DNA of 64,000 bases from Doryteuthis pealeii (lineage: Eukaryota > Mollusca > Cephalopoda > Myopsida > Loliginidae): positions 121,820,526 to 121,884,525 of the forward strand of contig CM042147.1 of the NCBI GenBank assembly GCA_023376005.1, given 5' to 3'. Positions within the stretch are counted from its first letter, which is position 1, and each line of letters begins with the position of its first letter. A program made the position numbers and the translations under genes. Below are positions 45,590-57,560 of the stretch, piece after piece. The notes beneath the pieces are model-generated. The model was not told the origin of the DNA. It did no database searches and was given only the letters and a program-made list of their open reading frames with translations.

Positions 45590-45825
45590 CATCTCGTTGT
45601 GGTGTAATGGTTAACAAGCTAGCCTCGCATGTCCATTATTAGCGAGTTCAATCCTCACTGGATGCCCCATTAAAAATCCCACATAAAAAAGTGTGTCAAT
45701 CTGGCTCGGTGGGAGTTTAGGAAAACAAAGGCATCCCGTCGTAGTGTAATTGTTAGCAAACTAGTCTTTCAAATCTGTTACTACTGAAAAGTGAGTTCAA
45801 TCCTCACTGGATGCCCCATACTTGT
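45590..45825 (+). mobile_element. Two single tRNA-derived SINEs, family 3
   Basis: 45590-45690 and 45725-45822 each have ggcatc..., a 'gtgtaatggttaac' A box and a 'gagttcaatcct' B box, ending in ggatgcccca. They are diverged relatives of the array units at 58778 onward. Confidence 0.65.
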
Positions 45826-45829
45826 ATCC

Positions 45830-46390
45830 GTTTGGCACCAAATGTTGGTGCTTAATAAATGAATTAAGCACACCATTCTTCTGTGTATCTTTCCACCTTG
45901 CGATACAGCAGTAAGTAGTGTAAGAATGGTTCAAAGTTATATACTTGATATACAAAACTCCGACGAAGGTTAACAGACAAAACATTTAATATAGTACAGC
46001 ACATGGATATGACGAGATACAAGGTACATAGGTAAAAAGATAGATACAAGGTACATAGGTAAAAAGATAGATACACATTACATAGGTAAAAAGATAACAT
46101 ATAAAAGCCACAGACATGAGACTAGGGATAGTCCATGCTGTGAATGACTTACAGTAATGTAAGGGGGGGGGCGAACGCCCCAACGAGACGGGGTAGACCT
46201 TAACTAACCCATGTGTCTCGTAGTATCAGGAACAGAAAAAGAGAGAGAAGCCTTTTGAACCAGCCGCTTAAATACTATCTCCCCTAGTGGGCACCAGCAA
46301 ACTAAACCGGGCAGACAACTCTCCCAGGCAAATACGAAACTAACGCTACAGTAGCAATAGCAGTTCCATCTATTTAATGTCTTACCATAT
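45830..46390 (-). mobile_element. LTR-like repeat, minus strand, with 27-bp tandem
   Basis: Reverse of 40107-40620. It includes TATTTAAG near 46270 and three 'acataggtaaaaagatagat' repeats (46024-46098). Confidence 0.5.
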
Positions 46391-46538
46391 TTTTTTTTCA
46401 GATATGATCAGTTAGTTATATGGACTAAAATACTTTTAAGAACGTATCTTAGTGATTTAAGAGGACACGATAATACCAGACAATATTTTCTCATTTGCTT
46501 TACAAAATTAGGATCAAGTAATTAGACGTGGCACTTAT

Positions 46539-46541
<3 letters not shown>

Positions 46542-46582
<41 letters not shown>
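46542..46582. repeat. (TA)n microsatellite
   Basis: Pure TA run between GTGTGT and ACATACAC. Confidence 0.9.
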
Positions 46583-46585
<3 letters not shown>

Positions 46586-47089
46586 CACACAAGTGAAGAT
46601 TAATCATAAATTGTTGGCTTCTCCCCCCCCCCCATAATCTTTGCCGGTGGCTAAGGGTTGACAAAATAAATGGGTGTGGTACCTCAGTAGATGATTTACT
46701 CGTCTTGTTGATTAAGATTTTTATTTTGTTATCTATCAAGAATATGCAGCCGACTCTGGACAAATTGGCAACAAAAATGAAACAAAGTTTGGTTGGTAGG
46801 CCAACACATACTGCATAGCAAGCCAAAAGTTTACCAAAAACAGTATTGAGCGGAACACATTAAAATAACATTAATTAGTAATTTCATTTATCATTTAATT
46901 AGATCACTTTTCATTCTTCTTTCAAGTAAAGTAGTTAATCCTAATTTCTCTAATCCCTCCTTGTAACTGTAATCTTTAACTCTTTTTATTGTTTTTGTCA
47001 CTTTTCACATTGAATGAGAAAGAATGGCATATTTTCAAATTCTCATAATTGTTCATAGTTGTTAGCTTGGATTGGTGCACAACTTGTGT

Positions 47090-48440
47090 TGGCTATTGAA
47101 ATATTTTTTTAAGACTGGGTAATCTGTAATTGCTACACAAAGAGCTTTTCATGCACATTTCATGTTATGTCAGAATGATGCTGGGTAATTTATGAGGAAG
47201 TGCGTCACGGTCTCCTGCCTCAAAAATTGCTACCCGGTGACTATTAAAATAACGACCCAGCTCAGTCTACTCAAAACTATCTATCTATCTATCTATCTAT
47301 CTATCTCAATTTGTTCATATTTATCTATATTACTTTAAATACTAAGATTTTTTTTTATTCATGTTTGTTTAATGTCTTGTTTTTAGTTTAAATAAACAAA
47401 ACAAGAATTACAACAAAAAAAAGATGCGACCCTCCCCCAAATACATTTACTTGTAGAAAATATCTATCTCCATTTGTTCATATCTATCTATATTATTTTG
47501 TTTGTTTATCTATCTATCTATCTATCTCAGTCTATTCCAAACTATATATCCATCTTCATATCTAAACAAGAATTACGACAAATTACGATAAATAAACAAG
47601 AATTACGACGAGCTGGGGTTGTTATTTTGATAGTCACTGTGTAGCAATTTTTGAGGTAGGAGACCGGGACGCACTTCCTCATAAATTACCTGATGCTGAT
47701 TTAGATAGAAAATCAATACACTATGGCTTGATAGAGCTACCATTGCCACTTGCCTAAGTTCACTTGCATCACACAGGTAACAGTGCTCACCATGTGTTTG
47801 CCGTTGAAATATTTTTAAAGATTTGTGAATCTGTAATTGCTACACAGAGAGTTTTTCATGCTCATTTCATATTACATTGGAATTATGCTGTTCTGAATAG
47901 AAAATCAATACTGCTATGGGTTGTCGATATCAGCCATACAGCGAGGTAATCTATCCCTTTTTCACTAGCACTAGACCAAGGAGATTATCTTAGCATCTGA
48001 GGTGGGGCAACACACCTACCATCAGCTCCTCACTTTACCGCACAGATCCATGGTGCACACAGTGAGTTTGCTGTTGAAAGATTTTTTTTTAAGACTGATG
48101 AATCAGTAATTGCTACACAGAGAGCTATTCATGCTCATTTCATATTACATCAGAATTATGCTGTTCTGAATAGAAAATCAATATTGCTATGGCTTGATAG
48201 AGCTACCATTGCCACTTGCCTAAGTTCACTTGCATCACACAGGTGACAGTGCTTACCACGTGTTTGTCGTTGAAACATTTTTTAAGACTGGTGAATCAGT
48301 AATTGCTATACAGGGAGCTTTTCCAACTCATTTTGTGTTATGTTGGAATGATGCTGTTCTGAATAGAAAATCAATACTGTTATGGGTTGATGGAGCTACC
48401 ATTGCCATTTGCCTAATTTCACTTGCATCACACAGGTGAT
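47090..48440 (+). pseudogene. Tandem remnants of a transposase-like helix-turn-helix domain (DUF4817 type)
   Basis: Four units of about 200 bp. The best (48240-48400) reads HVFVVETFFKTGESVIAIQ, then FPTHF and NDAVLNRKSILLWV, the N-terminal helix-turn-helix pattern seen in DUF4817/mariner-associated proteins. Units carry stops. One is split by a foldback (47184-47690) and another by a family-1 SINE fragment (47925-48052). Confidence 0.6.
47184..47690. mobile_element. Foldback transposon with 8-bp target duplication
   Basis: Inverted ends GGTAATTTATGAGGAAGTGCG. TGATGCTG flanks both sides (47176-47183 and 47691-47698). The interior has (TATC)n tracts. An 8-bp duplication fits hAT-like transposition. 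Confidence 0.75.
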
Positions 48441-48546
48441 GATTTTATGGGGTAGGAAGAGGTTTTGGGTGTTTTAAAGGTTGAAGGTAGCTGGATACTC
48501 TTGTTGCGTGTTCTTATGGTTTTTTTGCCTTTTACCCCATCTCATT

Positions 48547-48853
48547 TGGTGGTCGCGCTGAAAACGAAGGAATTTAAGGAACAAAAAAGAAAGAGGCAGA
48601 GACAAAAGGTGGTTTTATGATTTAGGTTTTATTGGCCGGACATAGTCGTCAATGGCAAGGGGATATTCCCCTGGCCGAGGAAGCGACTACACTCAGTTAA
48701 GGCATAAACTCGAATGGCCCAGATATTCTCTTGGGGGTCGAGAGTCATTCCTTTTTGTTGCACATGTGCAGAGGGTTCTTGCGGTGAAGGCCCAGGGGAG
48801 TTTGTTGGTTTTTTTTATTCAAATTTTATCTTATTTTAATTTTAATCCCCACA
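48547..48853 (-). mobile_element. LTR (TGTGGGG...CACCA), minus strand
   Basis: Copy of 41305-41595 with the same leader sequence on its outer side (48440-48546). Confidence 0.6.
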
Positions 48854-49084
48854 GTTTAAAATGTTGGAGGCATTTCTGTTGTACCCTGTAGGTTAGATCA
48901 TGAATTACAGCATTGTTGATGTAGTACAGATCTATGCATCTGTAGTATCTTGGAAGTATATTCCAGGCAGACATTTACCTCAAAGATATCAGTGGAAGTG
49001 AACACCACCTATTGTATGATTGGTATTATAAATATTAGTATTAGAGCCACCATCTTGTTATTGGATGAGATTTAAAAGTTGATC

Positions 49085-49945
49085 ATGCTATGTCAGCAGG
49101 AGTTAGAGAATATGCTGACTGTACCCTTGCAAAGGTGTAACACACTCCCCCCAATGGGGCCCACCTGTTAGCCATGAGCGACCCATAATGCTTAGGGACA
49201 GAACCCTGGTGGCTGAGCAGTCCATGACATATAACACTCCACTTTGGCATTTACTTCAACTAGGTGAGCAGTTGGAGAAGTCCAATTCCCATTATGGCAA
49301 ACCCCAACCCTTTTTATCATATATATATTTACCAAACCCTGCACACGAGCAGGATGCGACACAAGGTCAATTTCTTACGCTGAGTTTAACAGGTTTTGAA
49401 TTCAGAGTTTTTCCTTCTCCTAGACTGGTTACCTAGCCATGGTTAAAGAGTCCAGTCTGCCCTGCTATTTACCCATAGCTGGAGGGAGAATTGGATTCAT
49501 ACCTTTCCCAGGGGTATTAGTGCCATGAAATGCCAACAGCTTCATCCAGGAATTGAACTCGGGTTGATAAGTTCATTTCCTACGAATTTAACCATTAGAC
49601 CACGCACCTCCCATTTTATCATATATGTGCTAGAAGGTGGTGGCTGGGGGGTTTAGTATTCTGGATATGACATTAAACTGCATCAAATGGTGAAGTTTCA
49701 ATTCTGGAGCTCTGGGGTGTGGAATACCACTTCATTGACATTACTCACAGGCCCAATCTGACATGGACTGGTAGTACCTGTTAGGGTCCCATCTATGGGT
49801 TAGATAAATAAAAAGAATTAATTTAAAAATGTGTTTAAAAGATGTGCTTTAAAAAATTTTGAATACCCATCAAGAATAAATAAAAGAAAATATCTTTGGC
49901 ATAAAATACCCAATGAGTTGACATGCTGTAAAATCCAACCAACCA
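49085..49945 (+). mobile_element. LINE 3' end, plus strand, interrupted by SINE
   Basis: 49085-49325 and 49613-49945 are colinear with the 19585-20195 family in reverse. The tail ends in ccaaccaacc. Confidence 0.6.
49326..49612 (-). mobile_element. tRNA-derived SINE, family 2, with 12-bp target duplication
   Basis: Full-length minus copy. tttatcatatat occurs on both sides (about 49314 and 49616). Confidence 0.78.
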
Positions 49946-50666
49946 ACCAACCAAGAGTTAATCTGTAGCCATCCTTAGTACAATAGAATATATTACAGTG
50001 TTGGGTCAGTAAAATGTTTATTCCTGTGTGTGTGGTTAAGTGAGGGAGAGGCTTTCGGTGATTGGATATACCAATCACATGATGAGTCCAGAAGTTTTGG
50101 CGCAAAATACCAAAACCAGCAGATAGTGTTATATCAGTAAGAAATTACTGATAACAAAATAAGGGTTATTCCCCTTTGGTTGTAGTTGTTTGTTTCCCCT
50201 AGTGAGGAACACTCACTAGGGAGTTGAATAAAAGTTGTTGAATGAGACAGACATGTTGCATTTTCTCCTTGCTTTTCTCCTAGCATTCCTGAATTTATTA
50301 CTAACGCTCGTAACGATACAGATAGATCCTGGACCAGCTCCCATATGCACGTTAACCAGAAATTCTCTCTAAGAAAGCACTAAGATACCAGATATCTTCC
50401 CCGTCACACCAATAAGTCCCTCAAACTTGACTCTATACACAGGAAAGACTTTATATTGTTACTCATTGTTTTTATTTGTTCTTTAATAAATTGATAGAAT
50501 TAAACTAAGTTTTAATTCATTTATTTGTTGCTGTTAGTCTATACTAACACAATAACAGCATATATCTATGGGGTAGCAAAAGGTTTGGGTGTTTTAAAGG
50601 TTTAAAGGTAGCTGGATATTCTCGGTGCATGTTCTTAGGGTTTTTTGCTTTTAACCCCATCTCATT

Positions 50667-50972
50667 TGGTGATCGTGCTGAAAAGGAAGGAATTAAAGGA
50701 ATGAAAAAGAAAGAGACAAAGGCAGAAGGTAGTTTTATGACTTAGGCTTTATTCCCGCTCATAGTTGCCTGCGGCAAGGGAATATCTCCCTGACCAGTAT
50801 GAGTGACTAGACCCAGTTATGGCCTAAGCTAGAATGGCTGAGATATTCTTTTGTGTGTCGGAAGTCGGTCCCTTTTCTCACACATGCACGGAGGGTTCTT
50901 TTGGTGAAGACCCATGGGAGTTTTCTTTTTTTTTTAATTTAAATTTTATTTTAATTTATTTTAATCTCTACA
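50667..50972 (-). mobile_element. LTR (TGTGGGG family), minus strand
   Basis: Third copy, end eroded to TGTAGAG; leader at 50570-50666. Confidence 0.6.
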
Positions 50973-51268
50973 TATCACTTGTGGAACCTTCTAACTGACA
51001 TGACTTTAGATCTGGCTAAGAATGATAGCCCGAGGGTGAAAGCAGCCATGTTTTAAAATAGCCAATTTTTCGTTTTTTCCAGCAGAAATGCAGTTATCAC
51101 AAAATGAAAAATATATCATCCACAAAAATGAGTGAGGGGGAATGAAAGAACTCTGCAGCTAAATTGGCTCTAGATTTGATCCCCAACAAGTTTAAGATTC
51201 TATATACTGACTTGAAATCTATAATTAATAGGTTCCTTCATACAAAATGGCAACAATGCTAGAATAAC

Positions 51269-51535
51269 AACATCCACGATAAACTCTTCAAAAAATCTTG
51301 TAAAGCAAACGCAAGACAAAATTATTTTAGCTACAGAGTGGTGAATACATGGAATAAACTACCTTCATCAGTAGTGAATGCCCCATCTCTAAACTCCTTC
51401 AAGGCAAAGTTGGATAATCTGTGGAATGACATTAAATATTCAGTGGATTTAAAATGAATATTTATAAGGAACAGCTGACAGGTCTCAGACCTAATATACT
51501 AGCTGAAAATATATTATTATTATTATTATTATTAT
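51269..51535 (+). pseudogene. CR1-like LINE C-terminal remnant
   Basis: Frame 51269-51457 ends FSYRVVNTWNKLPSSVV, NAPSLNSFKAKLDNLW, stop, the typical last residues of CR1/L2-like reverse transcriptases, followed by a 3' UTR and (ATT)n. Confidence 0.7.
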
Positions 51536-51539
51536 TATA

Positions 51540-52115
51540 ATGAAACTCAGTTTGGGAGAACTGAGACCAGCTTTAAGAAAGTCTAGAAAGAAACAAGTCA
51601 TTGTGTCCCAATTACACATTGGTAACACAAGACTAACGCCCTCCTATATACTCAAACAAGAACAACAACCACAGTGTGAAACATGTCAAACACCTTTGAC
51701 TGTTAAACACTTATTCATGGAATGCAGGTTTTTTGCTCACATCAGAAACCGTTATTTTAGTGCAAACAATATGAAAAATCTATTTGAAAATGTCAACATA
51801 GAATGGTGCTAACACATTGTTAAAACCAATTACTAAAAAAGTATAAATATGAATACACATTATATATTACTTCCCAACTGTTAAGCATAGAAGACATTCT
51901 GTCCTTTTTGAAGGAAATAAAATTATACCATAGAATATAGACAGGAACTTAATCAATACCATACAACATGATTCCCAATGGTGCTAACACATTGTTAAAA
52001 CCAATTACTAAAAAAGTATAAATATGAATACACATTATATATTACTTCCCAACTGTTAAGCATGACATAACCCCAGACGAGTTGATATGCCGTTAAAATC
52101 AACCAACCAACCAAC
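51540..52115 (+). pseudogene. I/Jockey-like LINE C-terminal remnant and 3' tail
   Basis: LRPALRKSRKKQVIVSQLHI, GNTRLTPSYIL, then CETC...H-L-F-M-E-C. The 3' UTR contains a duplicated 175-bp segment (about 51805-51890 repeated at 51980-52065) and ends gttgatatgccgtt plus AACC repeats. Confidence 0.7.
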
Positions 52116-52359
52116 CAACATCCACAAAAATGGATCACTCTGTTGGTTGATTGGTTGGTTGGTTATTTTGTTTTATGGCATATCAACCCTTTTCGGGTCA
52201 TTTAATGCTGAATCAAATAATTTTGATATTCGGTTTCTTACAGTACCTGCTATTGCTTAAATGGTCACCCATCTAAGTACTGAACTGGCTCATTGCTGCT
52301 TAACTTTGGGATAGCTGTATGAATTGTGGTCATGACAAAAACATCACATCACATCAGTA

Positions 52360-52560
52360 AGTGAATAATTATCCTCAGGTCACACTGATGACACTCTCTT
52401 GCCAACTGTCCTTATTAGTCATCGCTCCTGACAGGTCCTCTGCACAACATCCAGAATCTGTACAGTACTGATTGATGTAGCTTCTGCTGGTCAGCCTACA
52501 CTGGTTTGTCCATGTGTAGGTGTCCGCAAGAGAACATCAATTATGAGTTCATCCTTGCTT
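52360..52560 (-). pseudogene. Decayed LINE reverse-transcriptase C-terminal remnant
   Basis: Aligned with 41750-42140; the reading frame is broken by frameshifts. Confidence 0.45.
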
Positions 52561-52899
52561 CTCCAGCTGTGTCCAGCATGTCTTGTTCATCTTACTTGGA
52601 TGGTTTGTGTGATAGGAGGCAAGTGGCTATACAGTTGCTTTCTTGTGGGGTGCTACTTCCAAGATTTGTTCAAGACAGCACACAGCTTTCTTGTGTAGTT
52701 CCCATCTAGCCTTTTTGTTAAAGATTAAGTGGTGCAGCTATACAGTTGGACTGACACGGCTATAGCTTGAAAGAATTTTCGCTTAAGCAGTGAAGTGCCT
52801 GTTCAGTGCTTAGATGGGTGACCAATTAGTAACAGGATGTACTGTAAGCAACGTTTTTGGAAAATATGGGTTATCTTCCTCTGACTCAGGACTGGAAGG

Positions 52900-53530
52900 G
52901 TGGTGATTTAGACCACGAGTGGTGACAGACAAGAGTTGAAAGGAGAATAACACAAACACAACTTAGAATACAACAATGACTTGTATTATCTTAGAAACAG
53001 AACATAAATTGTTGCAAACTATGGTTTTGTCTGCGGGAATGTTATATGTAAATACAGTCCACTTATCTGAGTTCCTGAGGTAGGGAGAATTACCAGAGTC
53101 CCTTGCTACGGCTATCTGTTCGCACTGCTGGATATAAGAGACGCCCCATTTGTCGTCTGACTCCTGGTACTGCTAAATCAGAAAGAGAAAGAATTTGTTT
53201 CTTTGGTTTTGCCGCCAAAGAATGCCGGCCTGTGATTGGTTGGTTGATAGCGAGGCTCGTAGAACAAGGACGATAACTCTACCTCAGATATTTTTATAGG
53301 GGTGAAGTCCCTAGAAATCTTCAGAACAGCAACAGTAGTCGGAGAGATAAAATATCTTTCATGGGAGAACAGTAAAGGTATTCAGAAAAGGACCTCATCC
53401 AACCTGACAGAACAAAACCTGACAGCAGCCACCAGCATTGACTACTAGAACAGACACAGACGTGACAACGAACGAGCCTACAACAGAATTCTTCACCCTA
53501 AAAGAACTCAACAAAGATAAGTGTTCAGAC
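52900..53530. other. Unclassified GC-richer segment
   Basis: Contains ggatataagagacgcccc near 53132, which could be a TATA-driven start of a retroelement. No coding frame. Confidence 0.3.
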
Positions 53531-53734
53531 TTGTTACTATATATATATATATATATATATCTTTCTCACACACACACAACGTAAGAGAATGTTCGATGTC
53601 ATCTTTCAAAACTGTTTATCCCAGCTTTTCATAAATTTCGAACTATTCTAAGAGCGCTAATTTTCCGTTCAAAACATTTTTAAACAAACTGATCAACAAA
53701 AACTGTCACAGTCAACTTTTTATTCTGTGATAAA

Positions 53735-53900
53735 TGTTACTTTTCCTTATATCAACAAAAGCCCTGAAGAAGATCTACTAAACAGATTGAAACACTGTAG
53801 CATTGACTGAATAAATATCACTCATTTTATTTGAACCTGTGTTTTTTCAAATTTTTCACTATATTACATACCGTCGGATTCATTTCCATTTTCCCCTTCA
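53735..53900 (+). mobile_element. Foldback family E, one arm, with hammerhead-like core
   Basis: CUGAAGA (53764-53770), extra A, stem II GAUCU/AGAUU, GAAA (53789-53792), stem III and GUA triplet are intact. Stem I does not pair. Confidence 0.5.
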
Positions 53901-54069
53901 CATATATATATATATAAATATATATTTATAAAGGGAAAGGTGACTTACCGGTGAATATGGACATGATGGTTAGGAAGTGCAGAATTCAGGGGGCTAAGTC
54001 AGCGATATAACAATTACAAAGTGCTCAATACAAAGTAGAGCAAATTTGTTATAAAATGGGTACAAGAGA

Positions 54070-54108
54070 TAACCTACTCGAGTTTCACCATAAGGATCTT
54101 CTGGGTTA
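54070..54108 (-). ncRNA. Hammerhead-like ribozyme, family D copy 3 (left arm)
   Basis: Stem I UAACC/GGUUA is perfect, stem III CUCGAG palindromic, GAAA and GUA present. The core reads CAGAAGA (U4 to A), probably inactivating. Confidence 0.5.
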
Positions 54109-54234
54109 AATCCACTGAATTAATCGAGATACCGATTAATTGCAGTCGATTACATGTGTGTGTTCATTGTATTCAATGAACACACACGTGTAATCGACTG
54201 CAATTAATCCGTATCTTGATTAATTCAGTGGATT

Positions 54235-54273
54235 TAACCTTGAAGATCCTTATCGTGAAACTCGAGTAGGTTA
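54235..54273 (+). ncRNA. Hammerhead-like ribozyme, family D copy 3 (right arm)
   Basis: Stem I UAACC/GGUUA is perfect, GAAA, CUCGAG, GUA present. The core reads UUGAAGA (C3 to U). Confidence 0.5.
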
Positions 54274-54309
54274 TCTCTTGCACCGATTTTTTAATATATA
54301 AATATATAT

Positions 54310-56450
54310 GTATGTGACTCAAAGACTGCTTAAAAGCTTTAAGTTTTAGCAAACCCTTCGCACTGTACATAATAAACCCCTTTTATACATAATACTCGTC
54401 TTGTCTTTATTCCTTTCTTATGACAGAATTTCTGTTAATAACAATCATTTTGATCATTCAGTGAAGTTAAGCAGTGAAGTGCCTGTTCAGTGCTTAGATG
54501 GGTGACCAATTAGTAACCGTATGTACTGTAAGCAACCTTAGGCCTGTGTATCAGGCTATGTAAAGCTTTGGAAATGATAAAATGAGAAACCAATTTGATT
54601 AATTAAAAAATATCACATTCTATTCTTTTTTTCCTTCTTTTTTTTAATTGTGTTTAATGCATACAAATTTATGATTTATATTGAAATAAAATCATTTTAA
54701 AAATTTCATAACTTATATTTTTAAATTATATAGTTTATGGTGAGGATTTAAAAATTGATTAAAAAAAAAGAATTTTTATTGAACAATAAAAAAAAGTTTT
54801 AAAGATTAAAGAAGAAACAAAAAAAGAGATTATTTGCTATTATGACATGTTTATTTTTAATCATTTTTTTTTGGTGGATTGTCTTTAATTTTCTTTCTTT
54901 CTTCCATTCAGAACCTGAAAAACAATTCAATGTTTGTAATGAAAACAAAACAAATAAACACACACACACACACACACAAACCGTCTGAAAGAAAACAAAA
55001 AAAACCATTAACCTTGCCCGTACTATGGATGTACATTAGCACCATTTACACTCACGCAGTTATGGTCTTGTTTTTTTAAAATAATTCATAAGATAAACAG
55101 TTAAAAACATTATTAAACATTAAAGAAGTATTATTTTTTTATAATATATTTTTTAATGGACTCTAAAGTACATTTATCAAACGGGATTATACTATACTAG
55201 TTTAAGCTAATTAAAAGCATCCGTATTTTACTGCGTGGCTTACAATTATTGACGATCGCCATTTTCCCCGAGTCTTACGACGACGGAAGGTTACTACCGA
55301 GTCTTATTAAAATTCGAAGATTTTATCTTAGATTAACCTTATTTTTGGGTAAGTTGAGATTTTAGAAAATTACTTCTCTCACTAAATATTTTTTTCCTTT
55401 GTATGGGAAGCCCATTTACTTATTTTTTCTTACCTGTGAGACACGCGTGTCATCCATGAGCGCGAGTTACTCTTCGCGCTTTTCATGTTAATAGTTATTT
55501 ACAACATTTAAGTTTCATTTTATACTTGATATATTAGATTTTTTTTTTTAATGAAGAAAAATGTTTACTGATTAGGTAAATCTATTTGCATTGATAATTG
55601 TGTACGTTTATATTTATTTATTTTTAGTAATATTAATTTTTACAATTCCCTAAATTGTAGAGGTCTGCTTTTTGCTTTTCAAATTTTTAAATGTTTAAAC
55701 TTCTTGAAGTTATATATCTTGAGATAGAAATTGACATTAACATATTAAGATATTTAAGAAACAAAAAAATAAAGCTATCATTTCTGTTATTTTTAATTGT
55801 ATTTGATGTATTAAAATATAAGGATACACTGTTTTCTGTTTAAAAATTAAATTTCAAGCAAAAATAGCCTTAGTGTACGGTACCACCAGTTTACCCTATT
55901 AAAACCCAATCGGGGGTTGAAATGTTTTTAGAAGAAAGAATTTAGTATTTTGTTAAATTAATGAAACTAATTCTGATTTAGACTTTTAGAAGCGGATCGA
56001 AAATGAAGAAATAAAAAAAGTTATTAAAGAAAATTAACCTGTTTTATTTATTTATTTTTGTATTTTCATAATTATTTTAGTGCAATGTACCTTTAACTCT
56101 ACAAAAAAAACCCAGAACCATCAGATCATCCCTCTCCTTATGACCTAATTTTATTATTATTTTTATTTGTTAAATTTAATTAAAAAGTTAATTATTTCTG
56201 TGATTTTCATAACATGTCAAACAAACTGGGATTAGTAAAACTTGCTACCAGCTATATGTATATGATAAATAAATACATACATACATATATTTATACTGTT
56301 TTCACACGAAAAGTTTTGAAAGATATTTCTAGTCTTTTTAAAAAGTTAGCTGTCGCAAAAATAAAATAAAATGTGTATATAATTAGATAAAACGAAATTT
56401 AAACATATGTCAAAGTCTGAAAACAAAAACATTAAAAAAAACGAATTAGG
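54310..56450. other. AT-rich intergenic DNA, little recognised
   Basis: A short CG-richer stretch at 55235-55340 is discussed as a possible promoter. (CA)n at 54959-54978. No gene model could be supported. Confidence 0.5.
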
Positions 56451-56457
56451 GCCCCTC

Positions 56458-56700
56458 CTGTGGTGTAATGGTTAGCGAGCTCCAGGGCGGTTCGAAAGTA
56501 CTGTCACCCTCTACCAAAATATAACTACTAATTAATGAACTATAATTACATGAAATAAGTCGTTAAAATAAAACAAGAAAAAAAAACTAAAAAAAACAAT
56601 GTGTAGGATATGACAAGATTTTCGGACCACCCTGTAGATTAGCAGACATTGACAGTGAGTTTGATTCTCACTAGGTGGCCCATACTTATGGCCTTGTGTC
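56458..56700 (+). mobile_element. Family-3 SINE split by a TIR MITE
   Basis: The SINE head 'gtggtgtaatggttagcgag' and its 'gagtttgattctcac' B box are separated by 56483-56634. That insert has inverted ends CAGGGCGGTTCGAAA and the complement of TTCGGACCACCCTG. Confidence 0.6.
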
Positions 56701-56780
56701 ACAGCTAAGCTAAGTAACTCTACAATGGTCATGAAAATAACCGTTTTTAGTTGTCAGAGAATAATCATGTAGTTAGTCAT

Positions 56781-57560
56781 GGTAGACTGTGAATTCAGAG
56801 GCGTAAATTTTGACCAGAGTCTACTGGACAATTAGTGGGATATGAAATGAAGTCCATAGTCCAATGTTTATATTTTAAATTTCTGGACTGAGATTAATAC
56901 TTTTGATAAAAACGACATTCTAAGGAAAACATAACTTACTACGTTAATTCATTTATAAGTTAAAAAAAAACCCCCAAAAAACGACAGCATTAATTGTTGT
57001 TTTTTTTTTTAACTTAATAAATTGCATCACTACGCCACAACTTTAAATCTATACAATGTATAGAATCTATACACTATACTAAATCTATACTATAGATTTA
57101 AAGTTGTTGCGTAGTGATTCAATTATGCATTTTTTTTACCTCAGAACTGCAAAAGTGGACTGTTTTAATTGTTTTTTTTTGTTTTTTTAACTGAAATATA
57201 AATACTCGGCAAAATTATCTGCGAATGGTTGTAATTTTCGGTTTATTTCAGTATAGGACTTGATAAGTTTATAATCTAAATTCCCTTAAAATAACAACGT
57301 TGAGCTCAAAAAGGTGTATAACTGAATCACTACGCAACAACTTTAAATCTCTATAACATCAATTAATGCTGTCGTTTAATTTAAAGAAAAAAAAAAGAGT
57401 TAACATATTGAGTTATGTTTTCTTTAGAGTTTCATTTTTATTAAAAGTATTAATTCCAGTTCAGAAATTAAAAATATATACATTGGACTTCGTTTCATAT
57501 TCCACTAACATCTGCTGTTTACTATAGTAAAAATTTACACCCCCGAATTCACAGTCTACC
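56781..57560. mobile_element. Foldback element with GGTAGACTGTGAATTC ends
   Basis: Arms of about 210 bp (56781-57000 and 57350-57560). A second palindrome is nested in its centre (57024-57125). Confidence 0.7.

Larger units (their letters stand above)
53940..54300. mobile_element. Foldback family D, copy 3
   Basis: Inverted arms around cacacacgtg near 54180, with a hammerhead motif in each. (TA)n at 53898-53930 and 54290-54310. Confidence 0.75.
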
